This document shows, piece by piece, positions 1 to 7,500 of a DNA stretch of 41,817 nt. The stretch is from positions 1-41,817 of the forward strand of contig JAJQHY010000072.1 of the NCBI GenBank assembly GCA_021199495.1, read 5' to 3'. Each line of letters starts with the position of its first letter. Position 1 is the stretch's first letter. The translations under genes were made by a program, and so were the position numbers. The notes beneath the pieces were generated by a model that saw nothing but the letters and a program-made list of their open reading frames with translations, was not told the origin of the DNA and ran no database searches. This DNA is from Lachnospiraceae bacterium. Lineage in GTDB: Bacteria; Bacillota; Clostridia; Lachnospirales; Lachnospiraceae.

Positions 1-1013
1 GCCTGATGCAGCCGCTGATGACTTTCGTCGGCAACCTGGGTTATGTGGCGGTCTGTGTGGTGGGCGCGTCCCAGATTATCAATGGACGGATCACCTTCGG
101 TGTGATTACCGCGTTCCTGATTTATACCAGACTGTTCGAGCAGCCTTTACGTCAGATTTCACAGTCCATGACCCAGATGCAGTCCTGCGCCGCGGCTGCG
201 GAGCGTGTGTTTGAGTTTTTGGGTGAGGAAGAGCTGGAGGATGAATCCGCCAAGACACAGCGCATCACTGCTGTAAAGGGCGAAGTAGAGTTTTGTCATG
301 TGAAATTCGCCTATCCGAACGCGCCGGAGAAAGAAATCATTCACGACTTCTCCGCAAAGGTGAAGCCCGGTCAGAAGGTGGCCATCGTCGGACCCACCGG
401 CGCCGGCAAGACGACCATGGTCAACCTGTTGATGCGTTTCTTTGAGCCAACCGGCGGGGAAATCTTAATCGACGGCGTGCCGACGAAGGACATCCCGCGT
501 GAAAATGTGCATGACCAGTTCGGCATGGTGCTGCAGGATACCTGGCTGTTTGAGGGAACCGTCCGTGAGAACCTGCTGTACAATACGCAGAATGTGAGCG
601 AGAAGCAGATGACTGACGCCTGCAAAGCCTGCGGTATTCACAACTTTATCAAGGCGCTGCCGCACGGCTACGATACGGTCTTAAGCGACAATACGGCGAT
701 TTCCGCCGGTCAGAAGCAGCTGATGACCATCGCCCGCGCCATGATCCAGAACAGCCCGATGCTGATTTTGGATGAGGCTACTTCCAGTGTGGATACGCGG
801 ACTGAGATTCTGACACAGCGCGCTATGGATCAGCTGACCGAAAACCGAACCAACTTTGTCATTGCGCACCGTCTTTCCACCATTAAAAACGCTGATATTA
901 TCCTGGTCGTCCGGGACGGCGACATCGTGGAGCAGGGCAACCACGAGGAGCTGCTTGCAAAGGGCGGTTTCTATGCGGAGTTGTACAACAGCCAGTTTGA
1001 GGATGTTGCGTAA
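1..1013 (+). CDS. ABC transporter, C-terminal permease end plus ATPase domain (5' partial)
   Basis: This is the 3' part of a half-size ABC exporter (MdlB/MsbA-like, membrane domain fused to ATPase). The frame is already open at the window edge, so the true start lies upstream. The first ~60 visible residues are the last membrane segments. The nucleotide-binding domain follows, with Walker A GPTGAGKTT (about 390-416), a Q-loop region near 535, signature ISAGQKQ (about 697-717), Walker B MLILDEA (about 760-780) and the H-loop IAHRLST (about 862-882). SAGQK in place of the textbook LSGGQ is common in clostridial exporters of this type. It should act as a dimer, very likely with another half-transporter encoded just upstream, to export an unknown substrate. 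A strong terminator follows, so it ends its operon. Confidence 0.93.
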   Translation, partial: LMQPLMTFVGNLGYVAVCVVGASQIINGRITFGVITAFLIYTRLFEQPLRQISQSMTQMQSCAAAAERVFEFLGEEELEDESAKTQRITAVKGEVEFCHVKFAYPNAPEKEIIHDFSAKVKPGQKVAIVGPTGAGKTTMVNLLMRFFEPTGGEILIDGVPTKDIPRENVHDQFGMVLQDTWLFEGTVRENLLYNTQNVSEKQMTDACKACGIHNFIKALPHGYDTVLSDNTAISAGQKQLMTIARAMIQNSPMLILDEATSSVDTRTEILTQRAMDQLTENRTNFVIAHRLSTIKNADIILVVRDGDIVEQGNHEELLAKGGFYAELYNSQFEDVA

Positions 1014-1091
1014 GGCAAAAAGCGAGATGTTTCCCGGTTCCGGTTGAGCTCATTCTGCAAAAACAGTAATAAATGAATAAGAAACAAAGGG

Positions 1092-1135
1092 AAAACCCGG
1101 CTTCGTGCCTTTTGAAAGGCGCGGGCCGGGTTTTT
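1092..1135 (+). terminator. Rho-independent terminator after the ABC transporter
   Basis: The arms AAAACCCGGC (1092-1101) and GCCGGGTTTT (1125-1134) are perfectly complementary. A second small hairpin (GCCTT/AAGGC) sits inside the loop, and the T run continues after the stem. It lies 79 nt after the ABC transporter stop codon. Confidence 0.88.
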
Positions 1136-1195
1136 GCGTGAGTATCACTGGTGTGAAAAAAGAAAACAATCGCAATCAAAGGTTCCACTCTTTGA

Positions 1196-1254
1196 TGTAT
1201 TGCTCTTTTGTCAGTTTTACATTTTGCTGTATTGCTCTTTTGTCAGTTTTACAT
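1196..1254. repeat. 32-bp period tandem duplication at a gene's 3' end
   Basis: The 27-bp string TGTATTGCTCTTTTGTCAGT plus TTTACAT occurs at 1196-1222 and again, identical, at 1228-1254, giving a period of 32 bp. It overlaps the 3' end of the minus-strand gene at 1217-1744. Because 32 is not a multiple of three, the duplication changes the reading frame there. Confidence 0.9.
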
Positions 1255-1744
1255 CTCTTCCATCAGGGTCAGTATACCATGCATAATTTCCGTGAATTGA
1301 GATTAACTTATAGGTACCCTTGGATGTTGTAAAATCGACGAAAGATATATTGTCAAGCGAAGAATCCTGTTCTTCTTTCGCCGGATTGGCAATCTCCACG
1401 TGCAGAAGCACCGCTAACACGATGCGGACGCAGAAGCCCATGGCCAGCATAATGGCAACAATGGGGGCGAGGATGTGCTGTGCGGTGGTAGTGCATTTGA
1501 TTTCAATCCATACCAGTACCGCGACTGCGACGACCAGATACAGCAGGACACTGAGCCATTCTTTCCCCTTCGGACCCTGAGAAATACACAGGATGACAGC
1601 CAGCGCAAAACACGTAAACACATAGGCGCTCGGCAGGCCGATGATCCCGTACCAGCCTCTGCGCAGGCTGTTAAATGTAATCGCGCCGGCGACCCACAGG
1701 ACGACGGCCAGGACAATTCCTACAGTCATCAGAAAATCTAACAT
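1217..1744 (-). CDS. Small polytopic membrane protein of unknown function
   Basis: This 175-residue protein has four predicted membrane segments (about residues 4-23, 36-55, 63-81 and 91-115) and a soluble C-terminal tail of ~55 residues. I do not recognise a family. The start ATG is preceded by AGAGGAGGAG, an excellent ribosome binding site. The protein now ends TKEQYSKM. Reading through the second copy of the 32-bp repeat (1196-1254) gives TKEQYIKEWNL and then a stop in the same context, so the current C-terminus appears to be a product of the duplication. The gene stands alone, facing away from the kinase operon. A function linked to that operon cannot be shown. Confidence 0.75.
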   Translation of the reverse strand: MLDFLMTVGIVLAVVLWVAGAITFNSLRRGWYGIIGLPSAYVFTCFALAVILCISQGPKGKEWLSVLLYLVVAVAVLVWIEIKCTTTAQHILAPIVAIMLAMGFCVRIVLAVLLHVEIANPAKEEQDSSLDNISFVDFTTSKGTYKLISIHGNYAWYTDPDGRDVKLTKEQYSKM

Positions 1745-1785
1745 AAATTCTCCTCCTCTTATTTAAGAAATAAAAAATCCGCTTC

Positions 1786-1807
1786 CGGCAGGAGCATGCT
1801 CCTGCCG
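1786..1807. repeat. Perfect 22-bp palindrome
   Basis: CGGCAGGAGC-AT-GCTCCTGCCG is fully self-complementary. It is flanked by an A run (about 1771-1778) and by TTTT (1808-1811). It could form a terminator-like hairpin on either strand or be a dimeric protein's operator. It lies in the 5' leader of the minus-strand gene 1217-1744, about 40 nt before its start codon. Confidence 0.7.
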
Positions 1808-1951
1808 TTTTCTTCTGCATTCTATATGAGAAAAAGGTTCCTGTCATCGTGGTGGGTTTTAACAGTTTTCTTTTTTCAGGAAAATAAAATCATACATGAA
1901 AATAACCCTGACCGGGTATTCCGGGACAGAAAGGGTCTTCAGGAAGTAATA

Positions 1952-1980
1952 AAAAATAAATTGTTAAATCTTACTATAAT
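1952..1980 (+). promoter_or_regulatory. Possible promoter of the kinase/vWA/PP2C operon
   Basis: A perfect -10 box TATAAT lies at 1975-1980, 80 nt before the first start codon of the operon. No good -35 box is found at 16-18 nt spacing. The stretch upstream is A-rich (1950-1960) and could act as an UP-like element or mark dependence on an activator. Confidence 0.35.
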
Positions 1981-2059
1981 GACATGCCCTGTTTTAAAAG
2001 ATAAACTGTTACCTGTATGGGTGGCTGAAAAAATATTTTACTTACAGGAGAAAAGCAAT

Positions 2060-2578
2060 ATGGGAGCGGAGATGGTTTTATTGCTGCTGTTTCTGGGAAT
2101 CTGCGTTGTCTGCGCGTTTCGGGAAAGCAAAGTGACAGGGCTGTACAAAACCTACGGCGTGTATGGCAGAGTGTCCGCATATCTGGCGTTCGATCTGACG
2201 GCGGTGGGGGCGGTCATTCTGATTGCCGCGTTTGTGCCGCAGCTGCGTGAGATGGTCAATGAGGATTTTGACGCTGTCACCTGTGCGGTTGTCGGCCTGC
2301 TCTGTCTGGCGATCGGTCTGCTTTTGTATGTGCGGGCGCTGAAAAAGTGCCCGGGTTTTCTGAAATCAAAATGCATTGTCAGTATGATCGTCACAGCTCT
2401 TGGTATCACCATGAAGCTCTGTGTGTTCTTTTTATTTGCGGTCTGGAAGGTGACCGCGCCGAAGACAATGGTCGGAGCGGACGGCAGGGAGGTGTTCGTC
2501 GTATCCGGTGAGGTATATGACATCCTGGGCAATCATGTCGGCACCATGACGGGTCCCAATACATATGTGAGAATCTGA
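2060..2578 (+). CDS. Small membrane protein at the head of the kinase/vWA/PP2C operon
   Basis: This 172-residue protein has four predicted membrane segments (about 4-20, 42-60, 72-92 and 105-129) and a soluble tail of ~40 residues. I recognise no family. The frame is open from 1796, but the ATG at 2060 is chosen because ACAGGAG lies at 2044-2050, the best ribosome binding site in the region, and because hydrophobic sequence starts there. Its stop overlaps the start of the next gene by one base (TGATG), so it is translationally coupled to the transglutaminase-like gene and is part of the operon. It might anchor the signalling complex in the membrane, but that is inference from position only. 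Confidence 0.7.
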   Translation: MGAEMVLLLLFLGICVVCAFRESKVTGLYKTYGVYGRVSAYLAFDLTAVGAVILIAAFVPQLREMVNEDFDAVTCAVVGLLCLAIGLLLYVRALKKCPGFLKSKCIVSMIVTALGITMKLCVFFLFAVWKVTAPKTMVGADGREVFVVSGEVYDILGNHVGTMTGPNTYVRI

Positions 2579-3618
2579 TGTCCGACTACTTTTTTAGAGG
2601 CCTTTCGGCGCATGAAAAAAAGATTTACGACAGGGTGCTGGACGCGGTGCGGACATATCAGGGCAGCGTAAAGGCGGGCGGACTTTCCAGGGACCGCTTT
2701 GCGGAGCTGATTTTGTTTACGGGTGCGGATCATCCGGAGCTTTTTTATGTGGATTATAAGCGGGTGGAGATTATAAGCGGGCCGGGAGGACCGCATACCT
2801 GGAGGATTGGCTATCTGTATCCGGAGAAGCTGGCCAGGAGCGAAGCTGCTGCGCTTGAAAAAAGAACGCAGGCGCTTTTAAGTCTGCCCGGCGCGCCTTT
2901 CAAGGGCGCGGATGCGCTGGTTATATGCAGGTGGGTTCACGATCTGATCGTGAAAAATGTGGAGTATGATGATGAAGCACTGGCTGATTCGGCTGCGCAC
3001 CCGGAGGCATATACGATTCTGGGCGCTTTGAAAAGTAAGCGCGCTGTCTGCCAGGGGATTGCGCTTACGGTTTCTTATCTGGGGGAGCGGCTGGGTGTGG
3101 ATATGCCCATGATACAGGGGAAAGGGCTTTCCGCGATCCCGGCCATGAGCAGCAGCCATGGACATGCCTGGAATCTGGCAAAGGCCGACTCGGGCTATGT
3201 GCACCTGGACGTCACCTGGGATCTGTGCATCAGCAAGCCTCTGCATTTTCTGCGCTATGATTATTTCTGCATTGATGAGGCGGACATTCTCCGGGATCAT
3301 GTCATTACAGACGCGCTTTTGCCCGGCAGAGGAGTGGGAGAGAGTTATTTTGCCCGCACGGGATGCGATTTCACGGATTTTGCTTCGTGCAAGGACTGGC
3401 TTCAGGGCCAGATGGCCGCTCAGAAGCATACGTTTTATTTCCGCTGCCGGTCGAAAAAGGAATCGTACGGACAGCTGGAGCAGAAGCTGACCCGGTATGT
3501 GGAGAGAAAATGCCCGGACATGATCCCGTTTGGCATGCAGGTGGAAATTCAGACGCAGCACAATCCCGAACAGGGAGTTTTCTTATATAAACTTACGAAA
3601 ACAGGAGGTAATGTATGA
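2578..3618 (+). CDS. Transglutaminase-like (papain-fold) protein
   Basis: A 346-residue protein with no obvious signal peptide or membrane segment. The transglutaminase-core triad can be read directly: Cys158 in AVCQGIA, His196 in HGHAWN and Asp211 in HLDVTWD, with the family's usual spacing. In this superfamily the Cys-His-Asp triad carries out protease, amidase or cross-linking reactions, so the substrate cannot be told from sequence. Residues 1-110 form a separate helical region ahead of the core and the last ~80 residues form another. It overlaps the kinase gene by ATGA (3615-3618), so the two are translationally coupled. A cytoplasmic transglutaminase-like enzyme coupled to a kinase is an unusual addition to this gene set. 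Confidence 0.85.
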   Translation: MSDYFFRGLSAHEKKIYDRVLDAVRTYQGSVKAGGLSRDRFAELILFTGADHPELFYVDYKRVEIISGPGGPHTWRIGYLYPEKLARSEAAALEKRTQALLSLPGAPFKGADALVICRWVHDLIVKNVEYDDEALADSAAHPEAYTILGALKSKRAVCQGIALTVSYLGERLGVDMPMIQGKGLSAIPAMSSSHGHAWNLAKADSGYVHLDVTWDLCISKPLHFLRYDYFCIDEADILRDHVITDALLPGRGVGESYFARTGCDFTDFASCKDWLQGQMAAQKHTFYFRCRSKKESYGQLEQKLTRYVERKCPDMIPFGMQVEIQTQHNPEQGVFLYKLTKTGGNV

Positions 3619-4913
3619 GCAATTTTGAGAGCGGGAAACTGATTCCGACCCAGGAGGGGCTTTCCTGCAAGGTGGTAAAGTATCTGGCGGGCGGCGGCCA
3701 GGGAGACGTCTACATTGTAGAGTATAAGGGGGAAAAGAAAGCCCTCAAGTGGTACAAGCCCAACGCGGTCAGCAAACCGCAGAAATTTTATGACAGCCTG
3801 GTGGACAAGGCCAGAAAGGGATCGCCGGACAAGGCGTTTCTGTGGCCTTTAGCGGTGACGCAGCAGTTCGAAGGCTCTTTTGGCTATATCATGGATCTGA
3901 GACCGGAGGGCTATTATGAGCTGTGCGATTTTATGCTGGCAAAGGTGCAGTTTCCGTCCTTTAAGGCGGCTGTGGAGGCCTGCATCCGCATTGTGACGGC
4001 GTTCCGTCTTCTACACAACAGCGGCTACTGCTACCAGGATATGAACGACGGCAACTTTTTCATCAATCCGAAGACCGGCGATGTGCTGATCTGCGATAAC
4101 GACAATGTCAGCCCGAACAAGACAGACACATTTATTCTGGGAACACCCCGGTATATGGCGCCGGAAATCGTGCTTTCCTTAGATAAGCCCAACACACAGA
4201 CCGACCGGTTTTCTCTGTCGGTGGTGCTGTTCATGATTCTGTGCATGAACCATCCGTTTGAGGGAGAGCACTGGCTGGCACCCTGTCTGACGCCGGATAT
4301 GGAGAGGCTGCTTTACGGCAGCGACGCAACCTTCCTCTTTGATCCGCAGGATGACTCCAACCGTCCGGTACCCGGTGTCCATGACAATGTCATCCGCCGC
4401 TGGTCCTATATGCCGGATTATATCCAGAACGCTTTTCTGACCGCGTTCAGCAAGGACGCAATCCGCAATCCCGCCAGGAGACTGCGCGAGGCGGACTGGC
4501 TCAAGGTGCTGGTGCGCTTCCAGAGCGATATCGTCAGATGTCCCTACTGCAGCAATGAGGTCTTTATCAAGGACGCTTCGGATACGCCGTGTGACAACTG
4601 TCATAAGATGCTGCCGGTGAAGCATAAGCTGAAGCTGGCGGATTATTCCATCACGGCGGCGAAGGGTACCAGAATTTACCGTTGTCAGATCGACCGGACC
4701 TGCAACGCGGACGATGCGCTTGACAGGATCGGCCTGGTGGTGGCCAAGGATTCGGATCCCAATACTCTGGGCTTTCGGAATATGACCTCGTCCATTTTCT
4801 CCGCGACAACGCCCAGCGGCAAGGCCAGGCAGGTAAAACCGGGGGAGGTTGTACCGTTAATTACCGGTATTCGTTTCCAGACGCCGGAAGGAAAAAATAT
4901 AGAGATACAGTAA
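3615..4913 (+). CDS. Ser/Thr protein kinase-like protein with C-terminal zinc ribbon (TerY-P triad kinase type)
   Basis: A 432-residue protein. The kinase lobe shows a glycine-rich loop AGGGQGDVY (residues 25-33), the ATP-anchoring Lys45 in ALKWY, the catalytic loop YQDMNDGNF with Asp142 and Asn147, DND at 161-163 in place of DFG, and the activation-segment end TPRYMAPE (Glu184). All residues needed for phosphotransfer are present, but HRD is YQD and DFG is DND. After the kinase lobe a zinc ribbon is seen (Cys309, Cys312, Cys326, Cys329), then a ~95-residue beta-rich C-terminal domain. No membrane segment is visible, so it is cytoplasmic. A kinase with a trailing zinc ribbon next to vWA and PP2C genes matches the TerY-P triad. 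The start has AGGAGG (3603-3608) upstream. Confidence 0.88.
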   Translation: MSNFESGKLIPTQEGLSCKVVKYLAGGGQGDVYIVEYKGEKKALKWYKPNAVSKPQKFYDSLVDKARKGSPDKAFLWPLAVTQQFEGSFGYIMDLRPEGYYELCDFMLAKVQFPSFKAAVEACIRIVTAFRLLHNSGYCYQDMNDGNFFINPKTGDVLICDNDNVSPNKTDTFILGTPRYMAPEIVLSLDKPNTQTDRFSLSVVLFMILCMNHPFEGEHWLAPCLTPDMERLLYGSDATFLFDPQDDSNRPVPGVHDNVIRRWSYMPDYIQNAFLTAFSKDAIRNPARRLREADWLKVLVRFQSDIVRCPYCSNEVFIKDASDTPCDNCHKMLPVKHKLKLADYSITAAKGTRIYRCQIDRTCNADDALDRIGLVVAKDSDPNTLGFRNMTSSIFSATTPSGKARQVKPGEVVPLITGIRFQTPEGKNIEIQ

Positions 4914-4947
4914 CAGTACATGTTTTGAAAGAGGAGGATACAGGAAA

Positions 4948-5739
4948 ATGCCAAGTGTAGTCAATGAGGCGGTAGCCAGAAAACTTTTGCCGATTATTTA
5001 TGTGATTGATACGTCCGGGAGCATGATCGGAGACCGGATCGCGTCTGTCAACGAGGCCATGAACGATTCTGTGGAGGTACTGAAGGATGTTTCGGAAAAT
5101 AATCCCACTGCGGAGCTGAAAATCGGCGTCATGCAGTTTGATTCCAATGTGCGCTGGGTGACCAACGGACTGGTGTTTCTGGAGGACTATTACTGGAATG
5201 ACCTTTCCGCGGGCGGTCTGACCTCTTTGGGAGCGGCACTGGATGAGCTGAATGAGAAGCTGTCCAGAAAGGAGCTCTTAAGCAGCGACGTCGGCTATAA
5301 GGCACCGGTGATTATTTTCATGAGCGACGGTTATCCGACGGATGATTATATCAAATCATTAAAAAAGGTCAGGGACGGAAATAAGTGGTTTAAGATTGCC
5401 ACCAAGATCGCGATCGGCGTCGGGGATGATTTTGACAAGGCCGCGCTGACCAATGTGGTCGGGAATTCCGAGGCGGTCATCCAGGTCAATGACAACGAAA
5501 CCTTAAAGAAGCTGATCCGCGTGGTGTCTGTCACGGCGTCCATGGTCGGCAGTAAGAGCAGGACGGACGAGAGTCAGATCAACGAGGTGCTGGCGGAGGT
5601 CAGACAGGAGATGCAGGGAGAGGCGGATATCGACATCCCGGATCCGGTCACGCCGCCCGCGCAGCCGCAGACTAAGAAGGACCCGGATGATGCCTGGAAT
5701 ACCGGTGACGGCTGGGGAGACAGCAGTGAATGGACTTAA
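4948..5739 (+). CDS. TerY-like von Willebrand factor A domain protein
   Basis: A 263-residue protein that is almost entirely one vWA domain. The metal-ion-dependent adhesion site is intact: DTSGS (Asp21, Ser23, Ser25), Thr92 in LTSLG and Asp127 in MSDGYPTDD. This size and arrangement match TerY, a cytoplasmic vWA protein of the tellurium-resistance-type stress systems, which binds a divalent metal and partner proteins. The last ~50 residues are Pro/Asp/Gly-rich, end in tryptophan-containing repeats and look disordered. The ribosome binding site GAGGAGG sits at 4931-4937. The gap to the kinase is 34 nt and to the phosphatase 30 nt, so the three genes are co-transcribed. It is the expected adaptor or scaffold of the kinase/phosphatase pair. 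Confidence 0.88.
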   Translation: MPSVVNEAVARKLLPIIYVIDTSGSMIGDRIASVNEAMNDSVEVLKDVSENNPTAELKIGVMQFDSNVRWVTNGLVFLEDYYWNDLSAGGLTSLGAALDELNEKLSRKELLSSDVGYKAPVIIFMSDGYPTDDYIKSLKKVRDGNKWFKIATKIAIGVGDDFDKAALTNVVGNSEAVIQVNDNETLKKLIRVVSVTASMVGSKSRTDESQINEVLAEVRQEMQGEADIDIPDPVTPPAQPQTKKDPDDAWNTGDGWGDSSEWT

Positions 5740-5769
5740 CTTAGTCCGCCGCCGTGGAGGTGCGATAAA

Positions 5770-7495
5770 ATGTTTGAGGTGTTTCATGTAACCGTCCATG
5801 GGGCGGGACATATCAAAAAAGGCCAGCCGTGTGAGGATTACAGTGTCAGCGCGGAGAATGAAACCTGCAGGATCTTTGTGGTGGCCGACGGGCACGGGGA
5901 CAGCAACTGTCCCCGCAGCCGTCTGGGCTCAGAATATATCTGCCGGATTGCGCTGGAGGATCTGACGAGCTTTGAGAAGTCTGTCCGGGAACAGGGCTGG
6001 GCATATAAGCTTTTGCAGGGGCGGGAGCAGGAACCCCTGCTGCGGCAGCTGATTACCAGTATTTTCGGCAAGTGGAAAAAGTCCGTGTGCGGGGAGTTTC
6101 ACCAGAATCCGTTAAGTGAGGAGGAGCGCGCAGGCTGCAGCAAATACATCAGTCTTTATGATCGGGGGGGAGAGAATCGAGCATATTTACGGCACAACCA
6201 TGATCGCCGGCCTTTTGACAGAGGAATATCTGCTGCTGCTTCAGCAGGGCGACGGAAGGTGCGATGTGTTTGATAAAATGGGAGAGGTCACGCAGCCGAT
6301 TCCCTGGGATGAGAGGTGTTTTTCCAACGTCACGACCTCCCTGTGCGATACGGATGCGATCGCAAGCTGCCGGTATTGCGTGATGGATCTGAAGGAAACG
6401 CCCGTCGCCGCGGTGATGGCGGGCAGCGACGGTGTGGAGGATTCCTTTTTCTCCATGGATCTGATGCATTCCTATTACAGAGATCTGCTCACATACGCGG
6501 CGAAGAATTCCGTGGAGGGTCTGCGCCAGCACCTGGAAGAAACGCTGCCTGAATTCTCGCGCACGGGGAGCGGCGATGACACATCCATTGCCGGTCTGAT
6601 TGATCCGCAGGCGCTCTCAGACTTTTTGCTGTATAGATTTGAAATAGAGAACGAAAATGTGAAGATGGAAAGCCGGCTGACGCAGCTGAATGACCGGATC
6701 AAATCCATGGAGAGCGGCAAGATGCAGTATCTGGAGAAAAAGTGCGCGAAAGCCTATGAGGAATTTGACAGGGCTTCCAGAGCTGTTTTGGGCCTGTTCG
6801 GAAGTACGCCGGGCGAAGGCGATGCTGCAGATTATGAGGAAAAGAAACAGAAATTTGAGGCTGCGGTCCGGGAGCGGGACGAGTACGCCGCCAGATATCA
6901 GCGCCTGAAGCAGGAAAGAGAGGAGCTGACAGCGCGTATGAGCTCGACGGCTTTCGGAGAAACGCTTCTCCCGTTGGATGACGAATGGGCGTCGACGGAA
7001 GATGATGAAAGAAACGGGGAGCCGAAAGAGGAAGAGATTTCGGAAGCGGAAGAGAGCCCGGAGATGGAAGAGAGCCCGGAGGCGGAAGAGAACCGGGAAG
7101 CGGAAGTGCTCTCAGAACCGGAGGAATCATCTCCCGAAGCGGAAAGCGTCGGCGGGACTGAAGGGCTTGAGGAAACGACAGAAGTCTTCGAAGAGACAGA
7201 AGAACCGGCAGCAGAAGAGACTTTTGAAACTTTCAAACCGGAAGGTTCCCTGAAGCCGGAAGAAACAGCGGGGTCGCAGGAAACTGCAAAGCTGCAGGAA
7301 GCCGCAAAACCGGAAGAGGCCGCGGAAGAAAAAGAAGCTGTGGAAGCGGCGAAAGACCTAAAACCGGAGGAAGCGTACAGGCCGCTGGCAAAAGGAAGAG
7401 CGTTTTCCGGCAGCGATATGACTGTATGGGCGAACAGCATTTCCAATAAGGCCACAGGCGTTGTGAAAAAACTCTTCGGAAAAGAGGAAGACTGA
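5770..7495 (+). CDS. PP2C-family Ser/Thr protein phosphatase with acidic tail, interrupted by a frameshift at a G7 run
   Basis: Two overlapping frames together make one protein. Frame one (from ATG 5770, residues 1-132) holds the first PP2C motifs: CED with Asp23 and VVADGHGD with Asp40. Frame two carries the rest: YGTTMIAG, GSDGVED (Asp220 of the joined protein) and SGDDTSIAG (Asp269-Asp270). The break is at seven G (6164-6170). With six G the frames join as DRGERIEHIYG and a 574-residue phosphatase results. As given, translation ends at 6273 and yields a 167-residue protein lacking half the metal-binding site. After the catalytic domain come a coiled coil (about 295-380), a long Glu-rich stretch with an 18-bp repeat, and a conserved-looking basic end. 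It should reverse the neighbouring kinase's work. The break may be a sequencing error, an inactivating mutation or slippage-based switching; the sequence alone cannot say which. Confidence 0.85.
7041..7112 (+). repeat. Four copies of an 18-bp repeat in the PP2C tail
   Basis: Units start at 7041, 7059, 7077 and 7095, with the pattern CGGAAGCGGAAGAGAGCC and small changes. Each encodes six residues (EAEESP, EMEESP, EAEENR, EAEVLS). The repeat lies in the acidic linker after the phosphatase domain and keeps the frame, so copy-number change would only lengthen or shorten the linker. Confidence 0.8.
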
Positions 7496-7500
7496 CAGGT

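Larger units (their letters stand above)
1745..2059. other. Intergenic region between divergent genes (315 nt)
   Basis: This is the space between the minus-strand membrane gene and the start of the plus-strand kinase operon. It holds a perfect 22-bp palindrome (1786-1807) and an AT-rich stretch with a TATAAT box (1975-1980). The frame of the downstream gene is open back to 1796, but that part lacks a good ribosome binding site and is A/T-rich, so I read it as leader rather than coding sequence. Confidence 0.6.

Noticed and set aside
1796-2059. Upstream extension of the small membrane protein at 2060
   Set aside because: The extension lacks a ribosome binding site, crosses an AT-rich region with a TATAAT box and adds sequence unlike the rest of the protein.
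2878-3561. 227-residue minus-strand open frame inside the transglutaminase-like gene
   Set aside because: It lies entirely over a gene with a readable catalytic triad, lacks translation signals and shows no domain.
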